A stretch of 17,462 bases of DNA. It comes from Bacillota bacterium. GTDB taxonomy: Bacteria > Bacillota > Desulfotomaculia > Desulfotomaculales > Desulfotomaculaceae. Below, piece after piece: positions 14,165 through 17,462 of this stretch (position 1 is its first letter; each line of letters starts with the position of its first letter). Both the position numbers and the translations under genes were made by a program. Where the stretch lies: assembly GCA_023481335.1 (NCBI GenBank), contig JAMCWI010000147.1:1-17462 (forward strand). The letters run 5' to 3'. Below the pieces are notes generated by a model. It was not told the DNA's origin. It searched no databases and saw nothing but the letters and a program-made list of their open reading frames with translations.

Positions 14165-14228
14165 AACAAGTAAACAAGTTAAGGTTAAGTGCCTGGCACC
14201 GTTTACTTATTTCACTAAGCTCTTTAAT

Positions 14229-14310
14229 ATAAAGAAATGAGTCAGAGAACCGTTCCCTGACTTACTTTTTGCCAAATAAGTTAATAAGTTAAGGGGCCGA
14301 CACCGTTAAC
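14229..14310. repeat. Dispersed repeat copy 1, with hairpin, downstream of the PIN gene
   Basis: The unit runs ATAAAGAAATGAGTCAG, a hairpin (GTCAG.GAAC / GTTC.CTGAC), ACTTTTTGCC, then AATAAGTTAATAAGTTAAGG and GGCCGACACCGTTAAC. Its last 62 bases (14249-14310) equal 15168-15229 except for one base. The hairpin has T-rich sequence on both sides and may end vapC transcription from the right. Reverse strand: GGTGTCGGCC. Confidence 0.85.
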
Positions 14311-14311
14311 T

Positions 14312-14743
14312 TTAAGTGCCGTGGAATAATTTCAAAAACTCCGGCGCCCGCATAATTTTTATATCCTTATAGAACCCGAGTTTCAACAAATGCGAATCAC
14401 CCGAAATAATATAATCAACTCTACCGGCAACCGCGCATTCGAGAAACCGGTTATCCGGCTCATCCCCTGTTATTATATACAGCTTTTCGACAGGTTCCAC
14501 CAACTCTGCGTTTATCAAAAGGCGGCCCGTAAAACCATCTACTTCAGCTTCACTAAAACCAAATTTGGGGTACTGGCAGACCCGGTAAAACTCGTTTAAT
14601 ACTTCCGCTGTTATGCATAAGCTGACTACGCCGTCCAGAACGAGGCCTACAACGGCTGCTTCGGGTCCCGGCCAACCGATAGCTGAAACGAGTACATTGG
14701 TATCCAGGCAGACTTTTATTGTTTCTTGTTTTTCCTGGCCCAC
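14312..14743 (-). CDS. PIN-domain ribonuclease toxin, VapC-like
   Basis: 143 residues from GTG 14743 with AAAGGG seven bases upstream. PIN-domain toxins are metal-dependent ribonucleases held inactive by a co-encoded antitoxin. Seen: VCLDTNVLVSA with D14, TAEVLNEFYRV with E47, TGDEPDNRFLECA with D94/D97, and DYIISGDSHLLKL with D116. All four acidic positions expected for an active PIN site are present. The arrangement of motifs fits the 'putative toxin component, PIN family' group (COG1569). It overlaps the antitoxin gene by 28 bases, which implies coupling. The stop lies one base before a dispersed repeat. No truncation is visible, so the toxin is probably functional. Confidence 0.88.
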   Translation of the reverse strand: MGQEKQETIKVCLDTNVLVSAIGWPGPEAAVVGLVLDGVVSLCITAEVLNEFYRVCQYPKFGFSEAEVDGFTGRLLINAELVEPVEKLYIITGDEPDNRFLECAVAGRVDYIISGDSHLLKLGFYKDIKIMRAPEFLKLFHGT

Positions 14744-14985
14744 TGTACTGCCCTTTCAACATCGGAAGTTGTTATCCCTGACTTTTTAAAATGTTCACGT
14801 ATCGGTCTTGCATATTCGGTAAATTCTTCGCTGGGAAGCAGGTTGGCCTTGCGCAGGTGATAACGTCCCCTTACTTTTTCAAAGAGCAGGTAATCCCCCT
14901 CTTTCACTGTGAGTTGATTGCGCACTTCAACCGGCAGTGTAACCTGGCCTTTTGACGTAAGCTTTGCAATGTAATAGTCCGGCAT
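14716..14985 (-). CDS. AbrB/SpoVT-domain antitoxin, VapB-like
   Basis: 89 residues from ATG 14985 with AAGGATG upstream; a longer frame from 15027 is possible but less likely. The N-terminal swapped-hairpin domain (about 4-46) reads YYIAKLTSKGQVTLPVEVRN and then VKEGDYLLFE, the signature of AbrB/MazE-type DNA-binding antitoxins. The basic, helical C-terminus (REHFKKSG...QWARKNKKQ) would wrap the PIN toxin. Such antitoxins repress their own promoter, so an operator should lie in 14986-15060, an AT-rich stretch; a TTGTTT/TATGCT pair there is only weakly promoter-like. It is not a sporulation regulator in this context. Confidence 0.88.
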   Translation of the reverse strand: MPDYYIAKLTSKGQVTLPVEVRNQLTVKEGDYLLFEKVRGRYHLRKANLLPSEEFTEYARPIREHFKKSGITTSDVERAVQWARKNKKQ

Positions 14986-15167
14986 TTTTATCATCCTTAC
15001 ATTTTGTAATTCCTTACTTCTCAGCATATCATATTATTTCCAATTAAACAAACTGAAGTATCAAAAAAATAATACCATTTTTTAGTGAGCGGAACTTTAC
15101 CCTAACTCACCAGTCGGGACCGTCCTCTATAGCCATTATAGCTATTGTACCGACCGGGTAAACAAAA

Positions 15168-15229
15168 ACCGTTCCCTGACTTACTTTTTGCCAAATAAGT
15201 TAATAAGTTAAGGGGCCGACACCGTTAGC
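15168..15229. repeat. Dispersed repeat copy 2, upstream of vapB
   Basis: 62 bases identical to 14249-14310 but for one base near the end (GTTAGC against GTTAAC), in the same orientation. The left hairpin arm is missing. The preceding part of the gap (15028-15167) shows nothing I recognise apart from a small ATAGC/GCTAT inverted repeat near 15130-15150. Confidence 0.9.
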
Positions 15230-15247
15230 TTACCGTTAGCTTATTAG

Positions 15248-15285
15248 TATAAAGAAATGAGTCAGAGAACCTTTCCCTGACTCAT
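15248..15285 (-). terminator. Hairpin of repeat copy 3, probable end of the atp transcript
   Basis: ATGAGTCAG pairs perfectly with CTGACTCAT (15257-15265 with 15277-15285), and the stem extends by GAA/TTC after one wobble. On the minus strand it is followed by TTTCTTTAT; on the plus strand by six T. It is the first strong hairpin after the atpC stop, so it probably ends atp operon transcription and can work in both directions. Confidence 0.65.
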
Positions 15286-15338
15286 TTTTTGCCAAATAAG
15301 TTAATAAATTAATAAGTTAAGGGGCCGACACCGTTAAC
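15249..15338. repeat. Dispersed repeat copy 3
   Basis: Full-length unit like copy 1, with the hairpin arm restored to a better stem and an extra AATTAATA duplication in the AATAAGTTAATAAG part. It ends GGCCGACACCGTTAAC. Same orientation as the other copies. Confidence 0.85.
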
Positions 15339-15344
15339 ACCTTT

Positions 15345-15382
15345 TAAATAAGTTAATAAGTTAAGGGGCCGACACCGTTAGC
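15345..15382. repeat. Dispersed repeat copy 4, partial
   Basis: Only the core AAATAAGTTAATAAG, TTAAGGGGCC, GACACCGTTAGC remains. It ends four bases before the atpC stop codon. Confidence 0.85.
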
Positions 15383-15386
15383 TTAT

Positions 15387-15788
15387 TTACTGTAGGGCTT
15401 TTAGTCTCATGAGAGCGCGCTTTAAGGCAAGCTCGGCCCGCATTATGTCAATGTCGGGGGGCTTGGCGGCCAGGCGCTCCTCGGCCCGGCGTTTGGCTTC
15501 TTCGGCGCGGGCGGCGTCGATGCTCTCCGCCCGCTCGGCGGAGCTTGCCAGGACTGTGACCTTGCTGTTGCGGACTTCCATGAAGCCCCCGGTCACCACT
15601 ACCTTGAACTTCTTGCCTTCCTGCTCAACGCGCATGATCCCGATATTGAGCGAAGTGATGAGCGGGGCGTGCTCCGGCAGGATACCCAGTTCGCCATCGG
15701 ATCCGGGCGCGACCAGAAAGTCCACGTTCTCGCTGAAGACCTTTTTCTCAGGAGTGACGATTTCCAGCCGCTGGGTCTTTTCCGACAT
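15387..15788 (-). CDS. atpC: F1Fo ATP synthase epsilon subunit
   Basis: 133 residues, the standard length. Epsilon joins the central stalk of F1 with gamma and restrains ATP hydrolysis through its C-terminal helices. Seen: the N-terminal beta sandwich (about 1-85) with LEIVTPEKKVF, VDFLVAPGSDGELGILPEHAPLIT and VVTGGFMEVRNSKVTVLA, and two C-terminal helices (about 88-133) ending ALKRALMRLKAL. The ATG is preceded by AAAGGGGAGTG and follows the atpD stop after 18 bases. It is the last gene of the atp operon; the next sequence downstream is a cluster of dispersed repeats beginning four bases after the stop. Confidence 0.97.
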   Translation of the reverse strand: MSEKTQRLEIVTPEKKVFSENVDFLVAPGSDGELGILPEHAPLITSLNIGIMRVEQEGKKFKVVVTGGFMEVRNSKVTVLASSAERAESIDAARAEEAKRRAEERLAAKPPDIDIMRAELALKRALMRLKALQ

Positions 15789-15806
15789 GTAGGCACTCCC
15801 CTTTCG

Positions 15807-17219
15807 TTAGCTCATCAGTCTCTTGGCTTTTTCTACAGCCTGTTCAATGCCGCCGACCATGTTGAAGGCGTCCTCAGGCAGGTCGTCGTACTTGCCGTCC
15901 AGTATTTCTTTGAACCCGCGGATGGTGTCTTTCAGGGAAACGAACACGCCGGGGTATCCGGTGAAAACTTCCGCCACATGGAACGGCTGGGAAAGGAACC
16001 TCTGCAACCTCCGGGCGCGCGCCACGATCAACTTGTCCTCGTCGGAAAGCTCCTCCATGCCGAGGATGGCGATGATGTCCTGGAGTTCCTTGTAGCGCTG
16101 CAGCACCTTCTGCACTCCACGGGCCACGGCGTAGTGGTCCGGTCCCACCACGTGCGGGTCGAGGATCCGTGAGGTGGAGTCGAGGGGGTCCACCGCCGGG
16201 TAGATGCCAATCTCGACGAGCTGGCGGGACAGCACGACGGTGCCGTCCAGGTGCGCGAAGGTGGTCGCCGGGGCCGGGTCGGTCAGGTCGTCGGCGGGCA
16301 CGTATACGGCCTGCACGGAAGTGACCGAACCTTTCTGGGTTGACGTGATCCGCTCCTGCATCTGGCCCATCTCAGTGGCCAGGGTCGGCTGGTAGCCCAC
16401 GGCGGACGGCATCCGGCCGAGGAGCGCGGACACCTCGGAGCCGGCCTGGGTAAAGCGGAAAATGTTGTCGATGAACAGGAGCGTGTCGGCTCCCTCCAGA
16501 TCGGAGAAGTACTCGGCCAGGCACAAGCCCGTGAGCACGACGCGGAGACGGGCGCCGGGGGGCTCGTTCATCTGGCCGAACACCATGGTAGTCTTGTCCA
16601 GAACACCGGCCTCGGTCATTTCACGGTAGAGGTCGTTGCCCTCGCGGGTACGCTCGCCCACGCCCGCAAACACCGAGATGCCGCCGTGCTGTTTGGCGAT
16701 GTTGTTGATCAGCTCCGTAACGATAACGGTCTTGCCCACGCCGGCGCCGCCGAACATGCCGACCTTGCCTCCCTTTAAGAACGGGACAAGCAGGTCGATG
16801 ACCTTAATGCCTGTTTCAAGCTGTTCGGCCCTGGTCGACTGCTCGACCAGGGGCGGGGCCGGGCGGTGAATGGGATACCGCTTGTCGCTTTGAATCGGGC
16901 CCTTGCCGTCGATGGGCTCACCCAGCACGTCCACCAGCCGTCCCAGGGACCCTTTGCCGACCGGAGCGGAAATTGGGGCGCCGGTGTCAACGGCCTCCAT
17001 CCCGCGCACCAGGCCGTCAGTGGCCGACATGGCGACGCAGCGGACGGAGTTGTTGCCCAGGTGCTGGGCAACCTCCAGGGTGAGGTCTATCTTGCGGCCA
17101 AACATATCTTCCTTGTCTCTCTTGATCTTAACAGCGTCGTAAATCTTGGGCACCTTCCCGGGTGGGAAGCGGATGTCCACCACAACGCCGATGACCTGCA
17201 CTACATGACCAACGTTCAT
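15807..17219 (-). CDS. atpD: F1Fo ATP synthase beta subunit
   Basis: 470 residues, full length. The catalytic subunit of F1, it makes ATP from ADP and phosphate at the alpha-beta interface at the inner face of the membrane. Seen: an N-terminal barrel beginning VVQVIGVVVDIRFPPG, the P-loop GGAGVGKT (157-164), the catalytic GERTREGNDLY segment with E189, the Walker B strand LLFIDNIFRF with D251, the SALLGRMPSAVGYQPTL loop, and the hinge acidic motif MEELSDED (388-395), which corresponds to DELSEED. All key residues are present. ATG 17219 has AAGGAGG upstream, although with a long spacing of about 13 bases. Same strand as atpG and atpC. Confidence 0.98.
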   Translation of the reverse strand: MNVGHVVQVIGVVVDIRFPPGKVPKIYDAVKIKRDKEDMFGRKIDLTLEVAQHLGNNSVRCVAMSATDGLVRGMEAVDTGAPISAPVGKGSLGRLVDVLGEPIDGKGPIQSDKRYPIHRPAPPLVEQSTRAEQLETGIKVIDLLVPFLKGGKVGMFGGAGVGKTVIVTELINNIAKQHGGISVFAGVGERTREGNDLYREMTEAGVLDKTTMVFGQMNEPPGARLRVVLTGLCLAEYFSDLEGADTLLFIDNIFRFTQAGSEVSALLGRMPSAVGYQPTLATEMGQMQERITSTQKGSVTSVQAVYVPADDLTDPAPATTFAHLDGTVVLSRQLVEIGIYPAVDPLDSTSRILDPHVVGPDHYAVARGVQKVLQRYKELQDIIAILGMEELSDEDKLIVARARRLQRFLSQPFHVAEVFTGYPGVFVSLKDTIRGFKEILDGKYDDLPEDAFNMVGGIEQAVEKAKRLMS

Positions 17220-17239
17220 TTATTTCACCAAACCTCCTT

Positions 17240-17413
17240 TTTGAGAAGTGAGAAGTGGGAGGTGAGAGGTGGGAAAACATCTATTTCACACTTTTCACGT
17301 CTCACATCACGACACTTCGCAATTTCAGCCTTAATACTTTTTCCAGAAGTGAACAGCGGGAAGCGAGAAACGGAAATCTTTTTATTCTCACTTCACACTT
17401 CTCACGTCACACC
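17240..17413. repeat. Alternating purine and pyrimidine tracts between atpG and atpD
   Basis: Two blocks rich in GAGAAGTGAGAAGTGGGA-type units (about 17242-17274 and 17344-17376) alternate with blocks of CTCACTTCTCAC-type units (about 17283-17310 and 17388-17413). Each purine block can pair imperfectly with the pyrimidine block after it, so the transcript could form two long hairpins. No gene fits. This is an insertion of repetitive DNA in an operon where the two genes usually lie close together. Confidence 0.65.
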
Positions 17414-17462
17414 TCACTCAAGTGCGGCGGCGCCACCGACAATCTCGGAAATTTCCTTGGTG
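17414..17462 (-). CDS. atpG: F1Fo ATP synthase gamma subunit, C-terminal end only
   Basis: The last 16 codons read TKEISEIVGGAAALE and then TGA at 17414. The pattern (T-x-EI-x-EIVGGA-x-AL at the very end) is the conserved C-terminus of the gamma subunit, whose terminal helix inserts into the alpha-beta ring. Position directly upstream of atpD agrees. The rest lies outside the window. Confidence 0.9.
   Translation of the reverse strand, partial: TKEISEIVGGAAALE

Noticed and set aside
15168..15382. CRISPR array
   Set aside because: The repeats are irregularly spaced, partly truncated and have no uniform spacers; they also occur alone at 14229-14310 and contain terminator-like hairpins.

Overview
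The window comes from a moderately GC-rich, endospore-forming Firmicute. The evidence is spoIID, a ywmB-type gene and an F1Fo ATP synthase operon together, with Gram-positive Shine-Dalgarno sites before nearly every gene. The overall feel is of a Pelotomaculum/Desulfotomaculum-type Peptococcaceae, but that is inference; nothing here fixes the genus.

Right part (about 11.3 to 17.5 kb) is the host backbone, mostly on the minus strand. In transcription order it holds the 3' end of atpG, atpD and atpC, a VapBC-type toxin-antitoxin pair embedded in direct repeats, ywmB, a plus-strand MNT nucleotidyltransferase gene with a shortened HepT-like partner, and spoIID, which ends at a strong terminator at 11324-11358. 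In Bacillus the order is atpC, ywmB, murA, spoIID. Here murA is missing from between ywmB and spoIID, and two toxin-antitoxin-type cassettes sit in the stretch.

Left part (1 to about 11.0 kb) is one minus-strand operon encoding a PBSX-type contractile tail. In transcription order it has a fused tail-terminator-like protein, a small conserved protein, sheath, tube, tail assembly chaperones, a very short tape measure, a LysM baseplate protein, the hub (XkdQ-like), DUF2577, DUF2634, baseplate J, DUF2313 and a tail fibre that runs off the left edge. The chaperone pair shows a textbook -1 frameshift site: A_AAA_AAC, a 7-nt spacer and an 8-bp closing stem. It yields a C-terminal extension that fills the gap before the tape measure.

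The module begins exactly at the head-tail junction. No terminase, portal, protease or capsid gene lies between it and spoIID. Instead there is a stretch of gene debris (10853-11302): a fragment that looks like a siphophage-type tail-tube gene, and a decayed second copy of the terminator gene. Tail genes without head genes, a tape measure of about 424 residues, an inserted domain in baseplate J and an AT-richer exchangeable fibre tip together suggest a tailocin-like contractile particle, or a prophage remnant kept for its tail. The left flank outside the window is needed to decide.
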